Source of the DNA: an uncultured Lachnospira sp.
Lineage (GTDB): Bacteria; Bacillota; Clostridia; Lachnospirales; Lachnospiraceae
Assembly: GCA_947169835.1 (NCBI GenBank)
Contig: CAMVRH010000001.1
Location: 1 to 18,899 of the forward strand
Reading direction: 5' to 3'
DNA: 18,899 nt
Shown here: positions 6,395-14,500 of the stretch, piece after piece
Position numbering within the stretch: position 1 is the stretch's first letter
Layout of the letters: each line of letters starts with the position of its first letter
Translations under genes and position numbers: made by a program
The notes under the pieces: model-generated
What the model saw: the letters and a program-made list of their open reading frames with translations, nothing else
Databases searched by the model: none
Told to the model about the DNA's origin: nothing

Positions 6395-7707
6395 TGTTAG
6401 AGTTTTTGAAGAAGCTTATCGAAAGAAAGCAAAAAGAAGTTTCAGCTATCGAACTTAGAATTAAAGAGTCTGATAGCGCAGACGAAGTGAGAGAGTTAGG
6501 CGACACTCTTAAGACTTTAAGAGATGAAATCACTGAAGCTGAAGAGCAGATCGCAGAACTAGAGGCTCAGGATGAAGGCAACGACGGCGAAGGCGAAGAA
6601 GAAAACGACGGTGAAGCTGAAGGCAGAAGCGCATTCAACCCATCAGAAGTTAATCTTCGTTCTATTCAGAGATTTGTTACTGGTACTCCAGAGCAAGTTG
6701 AGGCTAGAGGTTCTATGGAATATAGAATGGCCTTCAAAGAGTACATTCAGACTGGAAAACGCAGCGACGTTCTTCAGTATGAGAAGAGACAGGATGCAGC
6801 TGGAACATCTTCTGATCTAGGAGTATTGATTCCAACTACTGTTATCCAGGAAATCATCCAGGGAGTAGAAGGTGTTTACGGACAGCTTTATGCTGACGTT
6901 AAAAAGACTAACCTTCCTGGCGGTGTTAAATATCCTATCGGTTCATTTGATGCTGAATTCAAACGTATTGCTGAAACAGCAGTATCAGAGAGACAGACTG
7001 GCGGCGGTGTTACTGGCTCAGTTGAGTTCTCTTATAAGATTGGTGAAGTTAGACTTGCTAGAACTCTACTTCAGACAGTTCTATCTGTTGAAGTATTCGA
7101 GCAAGAGTTCGCTAAAGTTGTAGTTAAGGCATATGTTAAGGCTATGGATAAGGAAATCATGATCGGTGATGACGATAACGGCGAGTGCGTTGGTATTCTA
7201 ACTGAAGCTAATAAAGGCGCAAGCGGAAGATTCCCAGCAGCTAACGTTATCGAAATGAGTGCTGCTGACGTAGCTGATTGGACTAAGTGGCAGGAAAAAG
7301 TATTTGCAAAGATTCCTCTAGGAATGCGCAAAGAAAAAATCAAAATGGTTTGTACTGCTAACACTTACGAAGCCAACCTTAAGACTCTTAAGGACGACAA
7401 CAACCGCCCAGTTTATGCAGAAACTTTCAATCCAGTAGATGGTGAAGAAAAATGCACATTCAAGGGTAAGGAAGTAACTTTGGTTGAGGAAGACGTACTT
7501 GAGAACTTCAATGACGCTTCTGACGGAGATTACTTCGGTATGCTTTGGGTTCCAGAGAAAGCATACGGAATCAACTCAAATCTAGAGTTCACTGTTATTG
7601 ATTATTTCGATCACGAAACTAACCAGGCAGTAAAGAAAGCTATCGTAATCAACGATGGTAAGATTCTAGATCCTGAGTATATTTACTTACTAAAGAAAGA
7701 TGCGTAG
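6394..7707 (+). CDS. Major capsid protein with fused N-terminal scaffold (HK97 fold)
   Basis: This encodes 437 residues. Residues 1-58 form a coiled coil (LKKLIERKQKEV, then repeated Leu/Glu heptads) that matches the delta/scaffold domain of HK97-like capsid proteins. Residues 59-78 are an acidic, glycine-rich linker. The shell domain follows from about 110, with 'SSDLGVLIPTTVIQEIIQ' (139-156) as the usual start of the folded part. The neighbouring protease presumably cuts between about 78 and 140; the exact site is not visible. The C-terminal EYIYLLKKDA ends the protein. There is no separate scaffold gene, consistent with the fused domain. A smooth, translation-friendly codon mix suggests high expression. 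Confidence 0.92.
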   Translation: MLEFLKKLIERKQKEVSAIELRIKESDSADEVRELGDTLKTLRDEITEAEEQIAELEAQDEGNDGEGEEENDGEAEGRSAFNPSEVNLRSIQRFVTGTPEQVEARGSMEYRMAFKEYIQTGKRSDVLQYEKRQDAAGTSSDLGVLIPTTVIQEIIQGVEGVYGQLYADVKKTNLPGGVKYPIGSFDAEFKRIAETAVSERQTGGGVTGSVEFSYKIGEVRLARTLLQTVLSVEVFEQEFAKVVVKAYVKAMDKEIMIGDDDNGECVGILTEANKGASGRFPAANVIEMSAADVADWTKWQEKVFAKIPLGMRKEKIKMVCTANTYEANLKTLKDDNNRPVYAETFNPVDGEEKCTFKGKEVTLVEEDVLENFNDASDGDYFGMLWVPEKAYGINSNLEFTVIDYFDHETNQAVKKAIVINDGKILDPEYIYLLKKDA

Positions 7708-7719
7708 GAGGTGACCGAT

Positions 7720-8424
7720 ATGGGAAAAGTTGACAGTATTAAGAAATTAGCTGTTGCTTTTGGTTTCGGTTCTAGCGTATCAGAATACACTGGAAAAACA
7801 GTCGCTAGCGTACTCAAAGAAATTTGTGTTAAAGCTGGCGCTGCTGCTTCAGTGGATGATATTAAGGTTGAAGGAACTGCTAAAATCCTTGACTACTTTG
7901 CTAAGAATTACGGTGAAGAGTCAGCTGAGCCATACGACTTGGCTCTAACTAAGACTCACGCAACTGTAACTTTTAAGAAGGGTAAAAAGACTATCACTCC
8001 AGGTAGTGATGTTCTATATGATGGCGACAAAATCAAAGTCACAGCAGAAGCTGACGAAGGCTATGATCTAACTACTCTAACTGTTAATGGAACTGCTATT
8101 GAAAGCGGTGACACAGTAACGGTTAGTGGCAAGCTAACAGTTGTTGCTACTGGAACAATTAAGTCTTTTGACCTATCAGCGACAGCTACTAATGCAACTG
8201 TAACAGTTACTAAGGGTGGCAATGCTGTAACACCTGGCGAGAATGCTTTGAACTATGGTGACGAGATTACTATTTCAGCAGAAGCAGATCAGGACTACGA
8301 ATTAACAGCTCTAACAGTTAATGGCGAAGACTTCACTAGTGGAAGCAAAATCACTGTTACTGATGATGTTGTTATCGTCGCTACTGGAACTGCTCCAAGT
8401 AATGACTCGGAGCCAGAATCATAG
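7720..8424 (+). CDS. Capsid-associated protein with two Ig/InlB-like repeats
   Basis: This encodes 234 residues. Residues 1-65 form a small helical domain of unknown type that may anchor to the capsid. Two tandem beta-rich repeats follow at about 72-146 and 150-224. Each runs [YF]DL..T..(N/H)ATVT..KG...TPG....Y(G/D)(D)..I..(S/T)AEAD..Y.LT.LTVNG....G....V...(L/V)VVATGT. This resembles the divergent InlB B-repeat (Flg_new_2-type) Ig-like fold. Placed right after the capsid gene, it is most likely a decoration or head-fibre protein that helps stability or weak adhesion. I chose ATG 7720 over a GTG at 7711, because TAGGAGGTGA (7705-7714) overlaps that GTG and is correctly spaced for 7720. Confidence 0.65.
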   Translation: MGKVDSIKKLAVAFGFGSSVSEYTGKTVASVLKEICVKAGAAASVDDIKVEGTAKILDYFAKNYGEESAEPYDLALTKTHATVTFKKGKKTITPGSDVLYDGDKIKVTAEADEGYDLTTLTVNGTAIESGDTVTVSGKLTVVATGTIKSFDLSATATNATVTVTKGGNAVTPGENALNYGDEITISAEADQDYELTALTVNGEDFTSGSKITVTDDVVIVATGTAPSNDSEPES

Positions 8425-8437
8425 GAGGTAGCTAGAT

Positions 8438-8617
8438 ATGAAGTTAATAGCAAATGTAAGACTCGCTCTATCTGATAACGAAGTTGTTGAGGCAGGTCAA
8501 GAGTTCGAAATCGAAGATAAGAGAGGTCAGATGGTTTTAGCCGACAAAAGAGATTTGGTTAAAAAAGCCAAAGAATCAGCTAAGAAAGATGGTGACAAAA
8601 AGTCATCGAAAAAGTAG
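8438..8617 (+). CDS. Small head-region protein of 59 residues
   Basis: The ATG follows AGGAGGT at 8422-8428, and the TAG stop forms part of the next gene's ribosome site. The first 40 residues look like a small beta-rich domain (KLIANVRLALSDNEVVEAGQ, then EIEDKRGQMVLADKRDL). The last 17 are almost all Lys, Ser and Asp and are probably disordered. Similar short proteins with a 'beta strand, G.E.....D..G..L...G' pattern are common between capsid and connector genes in Bacillota phages (for example the N-terminal part of YqbF-like proteins). The role is unknown. Good ribosome sites on both sides and the fit between neighbouring genes make it real. Confidence 0.75.
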   Translation: MKLIANVRLALSDNEVVEAGQEFEIEDKRGQMVLADKRDLVKKAKESAKKDGDKKSSKK

Positions 8618-8626
8618 GAGGGAATT

Positions 8627-8929
8627 ATGTTAGAGCAAGTTAAGAATATGTTAGGAATAACTGGCTCTTTCCAGGATTCCACAATCGAAGGTTACATAAA
8701 AGAAGTTCAACAGTATTTGTTAGATGCTGGAGTTCCGCAGTCCATAGTTGAGAGCGACAAGGCCATTGGTACTATTGCCAGAGGTGTTGAAGATCTATGG
8801 ACTGCTAATGCTGGTGAAGCGAAGTTTAGTAATTATTTTAATCAGAGAGTTATTCAACTTAGATCACAAAGATTACTAGACGAAGACGAGGACAAAGACG
8901 AAGAGGTGATAGATGATGAAGAGCTTTAA
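8627..8929 (+). CDS. Head-tail connector protein (HK97 gp6-like)
   Basis: This encodes 100 residues, mostly alpha-helical, beginning MLEQVKNMLGITGSFQDSTIEGYIKEVQQYLLDAGV. This is the pattern of gp6-like connectors that form a ring under the portal. A second helix pair covers about 45-85 (IGTIARGVEDLW and FNQRVIQLRSQRLL), and the end is very acidic (residues 85-100). AGGAGGG (8616-8622), merged with the previous stop, precedes the ATG. It overlaps the next gene by 17 nt. Its position between the capsid and gp10-like genes fits the connector role. Confidence 0.75.
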   Translation: MLEQVKNMLGITGSFQDSTIEGYIKEVQQYLLDAGVPQSIVESDKAIGTIARGVEDLWTANAGEAKFSNYFNQRVIQLRSQRLLDEDEDKDEEVIDDEEL

Positions 8930-9266
8930 GCCTAATATGCCATTTAACGTGGCGATGCATTATCTAGAACCAACAGAAGTCAACGAACTTGGAACTACTA
9001 AGAAAACTTGGACTAAGCCTAGCAAGAATAACTTGTTTTTCTGTTCCTTTAAGACCTTTGGTGGTACTGAGAAAATCGTAAACGATAGTTATTTAATTGA
9101 GGACACTGCAATAATCGAGACGTGGTACAACGACAAGATTACTAATGAATGTAGAGTCAAAGATGAAAATGGCAATCTATATGAAATAATCAGCACTCCA
9201 GAAAACATCAATATGCGAAATCAGTTTATGCAGTTTAAGATCCGCAGATTAAGAGGTGGTGCTTAA
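8913..9266 (+). CDS. Head-tail adaptor / head closure protein
   Basis: This encodes 117 residues, mainly beta-strand, matching the length and order of Phage_H_T_join-type (SPP1 gp16-like) head-closure proteins that bind the connector ring and block DNA exit until the tail attaches. It has two adjacent ATGs (8913 and 8916), both in range of GAGGTGAT (8903-8910); I kept the first. The C-terminal FMQFKIRRLRGGA is basic. Its stop overlaps the next ATG by one base (TAATG). The family call rests mainly on length, strand content and synteny. Confidence 0.65.
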   Translation: MMKSFKPNMPFNVAMHYLEPTEVNELGTTKKTWTKPSKNNLFFCSFKTFGGTEKIVNDSYLIEDTAIIETWYNDKITNECRVKDENGNLYEIISTPENINMRNQFMQFKIRRLRGGA

Positions 9267-9673
9267 TGGCTAAACTTACCATCGAGTTTGATGGATTCGA
9301 AAAGATGATAAAGGAATTAAACAAGTTAGAGGGTGACGTTGAAAAAGCAGCGGAAGAGGGATTAGCGAAAGCGAAAGCTCACGTAAGCGAAAAACTAACC
9401 CGCGCTATGCAGAAACATTTTCAGACTGGTGCAACCGTTAGATCGCTTGACACTAGTTCGAAAGCAACATGGATAGGAAAGACCGCCGAGATTAAAGTCG
9501 GATTCAATATCGACAAGGGCGGACTCCCATCCATTTTTCTTATGTACGGAACTCCGCGGATGGCAAAAGATGTCAACTTATACAATGCAATTTTCGGTTC
9601 AAAAACTAAGCGCGAAGTTAAAGATATTTTAGAACAGTCTTTAGCCGATGCTATCGAGAAGGCGGGAGGATAA
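9266..9673 (+). CDS. HK97 gp10-like neck protein
   Basis: This encodes 135 residues. It starts with a short strand and helix (LTIEFDGFEKMIKELNKLEGDVEKAAEEGL) and ends with a helix (REVKDILEQSLADAIEKAG), the usual shape of HK97-gp10-like tail-connector proteins. The central SIFLMYGTPRM (89-99) resembles the family's conserved '...EFGTSKM' region. It belongs at the head-tail joint. It is directly followed by the tail-terminator gene. Confidence 0.8.
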   Translation: MAKLTIEFDGFEKMIKELNKLEGDVEKAAEEGLAKAKAHVSEKLTRAMQKHFQTGATVRSLDTSSKATWIGKTAEIKVGFNIDKGGLPSIFLMYGTPRMAKDVNLYNAIFGSKTKREVKDILEQSLADAIEKAGG

Positions 9674-9674
9674 G

Positions 9675-10100
9675 ATGAGCGAATTAGAGAATAACGCAAC
9701 AGTTGAAGAAACAACTGAAGAGAAAAAACTTGTAAAGCAGATTCTAATTGACGCGTTAGAAACAGTCATAGACTCAGACACTAACAAGCCATATCCTATT
9801 CACCTTCAAGGCTCACTGCTTCCTAATGAGCCATATCCAGAAAGTTTCTTTACGTTCTGGAATAATGGTTCGGAATCGGATGAGTTCTATTCGAATAAAG
9901 AAGGTCAGATTATTCACTATTTTGACCTTAATTTTTATTCGAGCAAATTGGCTGGCGAAATTGAAAATATTTTTACGAGCGCGATTGCAGCGCTAAAGGA
10001 TGCTGGATTTATTGTTAGTGGAAACGGATTTGACGTTCCTAGCGATGAGTCAAGTCATACCGGGCGCGGTGTTGATTTAATTTACATTGAACAAATATAG
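9675..10100 (+). CDS. Tail terminator / tail completion protein
   Basis: This encodes 141 residues. The features YPIHLQGSLLPNEPYPESFFTFW, then YFDLNFYSSKL, then GFIVSGNGFDVPSDESSHTGRGVDLIYIE match a family commonly found between the gp10-like and tube genes in Bacillota siphophages, thought to cap the tail tube. An upstream in-frame ATG at 9648 would add nine residues inside the previous gene. I prefer ATG 9675, just after that gene's stop, because GGGAGGA (9664-9670) is well placed for it. The N-terminal 20 residues are acidic and probably disordered. Confidence 0.7.
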   Translation: MSELENNATVEETTEEKKLVKQILIDALETVIDSDTNKPYPIHLQGSLLPNEPYPESFFTFWNNGSESDEFYSNKEGQIIHYFDLNFYSSKLAGEIENIFTSAIAALKDAGFIVSGNGFDVPSDESSHTGRGVDLIYIEQI

Positions 10101-10112
10101 GAGGTATATATT

Positions 10113-10736
10113 ATGTCAGTTACATATCAGGAATTTAGAGGTGTTGAAAACCTCGTAATTGCAGAAGTAACTTGTGACGATAACGAAAGTGGTAATGACC
10201 ACGGTTATAAAACTGGTACAGTTTATGATTTAGCTGGTGCTGGTAAAGTCACAAAGAGTACAGAAGTAAACAACGATACTAAATATTATGACAATAAGCC
10301 AGTTATCGTTATCAACTCTAAGGGTAAAGACGAAATCGGTCTAGAAGTTTCAGTAATTTCACTTGAGATACTAGCAAAGATTACTGGTCAGACTTACGAT
10401 GCAACTACTGGTTCACTAGTTGAGGGTCCAGCAGATCCTAAGTATTTTGCTTTGGGTTATAAGACATACGCTACTGATGGTTCAGCTAGATATGTTTGGA
10501 GACTTAAAGGAATGTTCAGCATTCCTAACGAAGAGGCTAACACAAAGACTGACGGAACAGATTCTAACGGTCAAGAGCTTACTTATACTGGAATCACAAC
10601 TACTCATAAGTTTACTAAAAATGGAAACAAGGGCGCTAATGCTCTAGTTACTGATGACGGTTTAGGACTAGCTAATGTTTCAAGCTTCTTTAGTACAGTT
10701 ACAGACCCAGACACTATTGCAGCTAAGACACCTTAA
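10113..10736 (+). CDS. Major tail (tube) protein
   Basis: This encodes 207 residues, rich in Thr, Asp, Gly and beta strands. It has the TP901-1/phi13-type pattern: an N-terminal YQEFRGVENLVIAEV stretch, central KGKDEIGLEVSVISLEILAKITG (71-93), and a RYVWRLKGMFSIPNEEANTKT region (125-145). It polymerises into the tail tube around the tape measure. AGGAGGT (10099-10105) precedes the ATG by seven bases. It lies between the tail terminator and the chaperone, the usual place, and is followed by a terminator-like hairpin that may limit expression of the genes beyond. Confidence 0.85.
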   Translation: MSVTYQEFRGVENLVIAEVTCDDNESGNDHGYKTGTVYDLAGAGKVTKSTEVNNDTKYYDNKPVIVINSKGKDEIGLEVSVISLEILAKITGQTYDATTGSLVEGPADPKYFALGYKTYATDGSARYVWRLKGMFSIPNEEANTKTDGTDSNGQELTYTGITTTHKFTKNGNKGANALVTDDGLGLANVSSFFSTVTDPDTIAAKTP

Positions 10737-10782
10737 GAGTTGTTTGACTCATCCATCCTAAGTGTGGTATGAGCTGAGATTT

Positions 10783-10815
10783 CGTCCATTATCTGAATAA
10801 GATATGGGCGTTTTT
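10783..10815 (+). terminator. Terminator-like hairpin after the tube gene
   Basis: CGTCCATTATCT (10783-10794) pairs with AGATATGGGCG (10800-10810) with one G-U pair and one bulged T, a 5-nt loop, then TTTTTGTTT. It lies 47 nt after the tube stop and 105 nt before the chaperone gene. It shares its TTTTTGTTT tail with the terminators at 953 and 1134. It would leave the tube gene as the 3' end of a shorter, more abundant mRNA. Confidence 0.7.
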
Positions 10816-10841
10816 GTTTATTAGTTAATTTTTGAGGACAG

Positions 10842-10891
10842 CCAGTCGACTGGTTTCACTCGGTCTTGTTCTCTTGGCCGAGTGATTACTC
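10842..10891 (+). promoter_or_regulatory. Palindrome and alternative hairpins before the chaperone gene
   Basis: CCAGTCGACTGG (10842-10853) is a perfect 12-bp palindrome. Immediately after it, TCACTCGG (10856-10863) pairs exactly with CCGAGTGA (10878-10885). The right arm can instead form a small GAGT/ACTC hairpin (10881-10884 with 10888-10891), so two folds exclude each other. No clear promoter is seen, though TTGGCC (10874) and TTTTAT (10897) with 17-nt spacing is a weak possibility. A strong AGGAGG at 10906-10911 follows. The function is unknown: it could be a protein-binding site, an RNA processing site, or a translation control. Confidence 0.45.
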
Positions 10892-10919
10892 AATTATTTT
10901 ATTTTAGGAGGACAAAATA

Positions 10920-11261
10920 ATGGCAGATATAACATTAAATATATATGAGAAAAAAGAGGTAGTGAAAACATACACTTGTGAAGAGTGTTTTATTGAATTC
11001 GGAGTTGTTGAAGATATCGTTAATATGCTTGATCTAGAAAGCATAGATATTCAGGACAATAACTCATTATTAGAATTGGCAAAAAGAGTAGCGATGGATG
11101 GAATCGACATTATAAGACCGCTACTTAAAGATACATTCGATGGCTTAACTGATGAAGAGTTAAGACATACGAGAATTGATGAAGTTATTGATGTAATTGT
11201 GCAAATAGCGAAGTTCGCCGGCACAAACATTATGAAAGGCTTCAGTGATGAAAAAAACTAG
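10920..11261 (+). CDS. Tail assembly chaperone, gpG-like
   Basis: This encodes 113 residues, mostly helical (about 30-108) after a short beta start. It matches the size and place of the lambda gpG-like chaperone that coats the tape measure before the tube forms. The end of the gene carries a slippery heptamer in frame right before TAG, so part of the ribosomes make a longer gpGT product (next entry). The hydrophobic IDVIVQIAKFAGTNIMK (91-107) leads into the slip site. The ribosome site AGGAGG lies nine bases before the ATG in an A/T-rich context. Confidence 0.85.
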   Translation: MADITLNIYEKKEVVKTYTCEECFIEFGVVEDIVNMLDLESIDIQDNNSLLELAKRVAMDGIDIIRPLLKDTFDGLTDEELRHTRIDEVIDVIVQIAKFAGTNIMKGFSDEKN

Positions 11262-11288
11262 AAGGGGACTCTGAGAATAAAGAGTCCC
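11252..11288 (+). promoter_or_regulatory. -1 ribosomal frameshift signal
   Basis: The heptamer A-AAA-AAC at 11252-11258 is in the correct register (codons GAA AAA AAC) and is followed at once by TAG (11259-11261). After a 6-nt spacer, GGGACTCT (11265-11272) pairs perfectly with AGAGTCCC (11281-11288), an 8-bp stem with an 8-nt loop. Slippery heptamer, spacer and stem-loop match the standard -1 frameshift layout. The -1 frame stays open for 75 codons beyond the slip, which strongly supports function. Confidence 0.92.
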
Positions 11289-11485
11289 TATATGAGACGT
11301 TCTTTGATGTGGCAATGACACTGTCGGAACGATTTCCACAGATGACACCTATTACTATTCGAAAAACAAGAGCAAGCGAGATTTTCTTATTGATTAGAAG
11401 ATTGGATACTTACGACGAAAATCAACCAGAGAGTCACGACGATGGCGAGGTTATTAGAAGGCCAGCTGGTGACAACTGGTATTAG
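11258..11485 (+). CDS. gpT-like extension of the tail chaperone (made by -1 frameshift)
   Basis: This is the -1 frame downstream of the slip site, with no ATG or ribosome site of its own. It is read only as a fusion, join(10920..11258,11258..11485), giving about 188 residues in total. The 75 added residues run LEGDSENKESLYETFFDVAM, then ERFPQMTPITIRKTRASEIFLLIRR, and end with RPAGDNWY. In lambda the gpGT fusion binds the tape measure while gpG alone polymerises. The 'RRPAGDNWY' ending and the motif of helices are what is usual for gpT-like extensions in Bacillota phages. The TAG at 11483-11485 is followed by the tape measure ribosome site. Confidence 0.88.
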   Translation, partial: LEGDSENKESLYETFFDVAMTLSERFPQMTPITIRKTRASEIFLLIRRLDTYDENQPESHDDGEVIRRPAGDNWY

Positions 11486-11502
11486 TCAGAGAGGGATTTA
11501 AG

Positions 11503-14500
11503 ATGCCAGATACAAATATTACATCCAAATTTACCGCGGATGTGTCGAGCTTTAAAAAAGGAATAACAGAAGCGAATAAGGCTATAAAATTAGCTAATGC
11601 TGAGTTTAAGGCTGCAAGCGCTGGTATGGATGACTGGTCCAAGTCCACTAACGGAATTCAAGCTAAGATTAAGCAATTACAGTCTGTCTTAACTGCGCAG
11701 ACATCCAAACTTAAGAACTATCAGAATCAGCTATCAGAAATCCAAGCGACTGAAAAGAAGAATGCTGATCAAGCAGATAAGTTAAGAGCGAAGTTAAAAG
11801 AACTAGCAGATAGTGGAATATCTAAAACATCTGCTGAGTATAAGAAATACGAGAATGCTCTAAAGCAAGTTGAGAACGAGCAAGAGAAAAACAAAAACGC
11901 AGCTGATAAGTTAAAGGTCACAATTCTAAATCAGCAAGGCACTGTTAATAAGATTACAAGAGACATGCGTAATTATAAACAGAGTCTTGATAGTGTGGAT
12001 GATGAGACCAAGAAAACTGACTCATCTACTAAGAAGATGAATAAGTCACTCGACCAGACAGATAAGTCCGCTAAGAAGGCAAAAGACGGATTTACTGTTA
12101 TGAAGGGTGCGGCTGCTAGTCTAATTGCTAATGGAATTCAAAGACTTGCTAGCGCTATTACTGACCAACTCGGAGCAGCAGTTGAGAGAGTTGACACAAT
12201 AAATCAGTATAAGCGCACAATGGAAAATTTAGGCTACTCACAAAAAGAGGTGGCAAAAACAACTGACGAGCTTAAGGCTGGTATTGACGGACTTCCAACA
12301 ACATTGCCAGCCATAATGTCACAACAGCAGCAGTACGCAGCTCTAAGTGGCGATATAAGCCAAGCAACTAAATTAACGATTGCTTTAAACGATGCGACCC
12401 TAGCCGGAGGACAAGGACAAGAAAAAGCATCGCGCGCAATGCAAGCCTGGTACAAGATAATCGCAGCTGGAAAACCAACTCAGCAAAGATGGATGATTGT
12501 CAATAGTTCAATGCCAGCACAGATGAATCAGATAGCGAGTGCTGTTCTTGGAACTGGTAAAAAGTCGCAAGATTTATTTAATGCCTGGAAAGATGGCAAG
12601 GTTAAGACTGAGCAGATTACTAAGGCTCTAATTGACCTAGACAAAAAAGGTGGCGGCGGAATGGCTTCGTTTAAGAAACAAGCCGGCGGTGCTACTAAGG
12701 GTATTGGTACATCTATTACTAATGTTAGAACATCCATTACTAATATGCTTGCAGATATCCTTGAGGCTATCGGATCTAAAAACATAGCATCCTTCTTCGG
12801 AAATATTAAGGCTGCTATTAACGATGCGAAACCTAAGATTACATCATTCTTTAGTGAGTGGGGTAAAAGAATAGGCGATTTCTTAAAGAGTAAAGATGCG
12901 ATAGATAAGTTAGCTCTAGGAGTTAAATTATTAGTTGCTGCTTTTGTAGTATCTAAAGTTGCGTCCTTTGCCGCAACAATAGCTTCAATGGCTAATCCAG
13001 TAGGACTCGCTGTTGCTGGCGTAGCTGCCTTAACTGCTGGAATTGCTCTTTTGATTAGTAAGGCTAACGAGTCTAGCGGAGCCTTCGATAAATATCTTGA
13101 TAAAATCAATAAAGTTATTGAAAAAGACAAAGAACTACAAGCTCAAGTAGAAGAAGGAAAGAAAGCTAGGGAAGACGCTGTAACTAAAGTTGCGGAAGAA
13201 TCTAAGCACGCTGAAATCTTGGCTGATAAGATTAAAAAGTTAGCGAGCCAGGAAAACAAAAGTAAGAAACAGAAAAAAGAGCTTAAAGGACTTGTAAAAG
13301 AACTAAATAGCCTTGTTCCTGATTTGGGTCTTAAATATGACTCAGAAAAAGACAAATTAAACAAGTCTTCTAAAGCTATTGATAAAAATATTCAAAAGCG
13401 AAAAGAGTTAGCCTATGTAGAGGTGCTTCAGAAGAATTCAAAAGAGACTTTAGCTGCATTAGCACAAGAAGAAGTTGCATTGAAGAAAAATGAAGCAGCA
13501 TTAAAAGAGGCTAAAGCGGTTAAAGATGCAGCATGGAATAAGTGGACATCTATTAAAGTTTCTGATGATCCTATCGGTTTTAATGAGGCTAAAAACGACT
13601 ATAAGGAAGCTAAAAAATCATTCAATGATATTTCCAAAGCTGTCGCTGGTAACAAAAAAGCGATTAAAGAATTAAATAGTGAATACTCTATAACAACAAA
13701 TTTGGCTGACGAGTATGCTCGAAAAGCTGATTTTAGATCTATTTCGGCTAAGGCTAAGAAGGCTGGAGTTGATATTCCAAAATCATTAAAAGAGGGAATG
13801 TTGTCTGGCCAATACGAAATACCTGGAACAGTTAGCTCTTTAAACAGCTTAATAAAGTTCGATTCAGCTATCAGAAAAACGGGCATTCAGGCAAAAGATG
13901 TTCCTAAGTCTATTAAGAATGGAATTATTAGTGGTAAGACTTCAGTTAAGGCTGGAGTGGCTCAGGCTAATAGATGGGTCAATTTTAAGAAGGCTCAAAC
14001 TAATGCAAAATTAGATGGTGCTAAGATACCGAAGTTTTTAAGAAATCAGATTATAAACGGTAAGGTCTCAACCAAGAAAGCCGTTAGTTCTCTAAGCGGA
14101 ATTGTAAAATTTAGAGACGCAGTAAGCAAGGCTAATAAGGATGGTAAAGACGTTCCTAAATCACTCATCAAGGGTGTTAATTCTGGTAAGACATCAGTTA
14201 AGTCGGCGAATAAGCAACTTAACAGATGGATAGAGTTTAAGGACGCGGCTAAGAAGGCTGGAGTCGATTCTAAAGACATTCCAAAGAAGATGCGTAATGG
14301 TATCTTATCTGGAAAGACTTCAGTTAAGAGCGCTGTTAAGCAATTATCTAACCAGACGAAGATTAGTGGTGATGCTAAAAAGAATGGTGAGAGCGGAGGT
14401 CTTAACTACGACAAAGGATGGGTTAAAGGTCTTAATTCCGGTAAGGGTGCAGTCTATAAGGCAGCTAAAAGTGTTGGTAAAACAGCCCATAAGGGAGCCA

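Noticed and set aside
7711..7719. GTG start for the capsid-associated protein
   Set aside because: That GTG is part of the ribosome site TAGGAGGTGA, so ATG 7720 is the likely start.
9648..9674. Upstream start for the tail terminator
   Set aside because: It lies inside the gp10-like gene; GGGAGGA at 9664-9670 is placed for ATG 9675.
11251..11261. A run of seven A as a sequencing error that splits one chaperone gene
   Set aside because: The heptamer is in the exact register for a -1 slip, is followed by a perfect stem-loop, and the two-frame layout is normal for tail chaperones.
12528..13130. 200-residue open frame on the minus strand inside the tape measure
   Set aside because: It is a mirror of the coding strand (Ala/Leu/Ser-rich from Lys/Ala codons), has no ribosome site and no neighbour genes on that strand. 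The other minus-strand frames are the same kind of shadow.
13753..14382. CRISPR array or recent DNA tandem repeat
   Set aside because: The period is protein-level (42 residues) within one open frame; the DNA copies are divergent, and there are no constant repeats with spacers.
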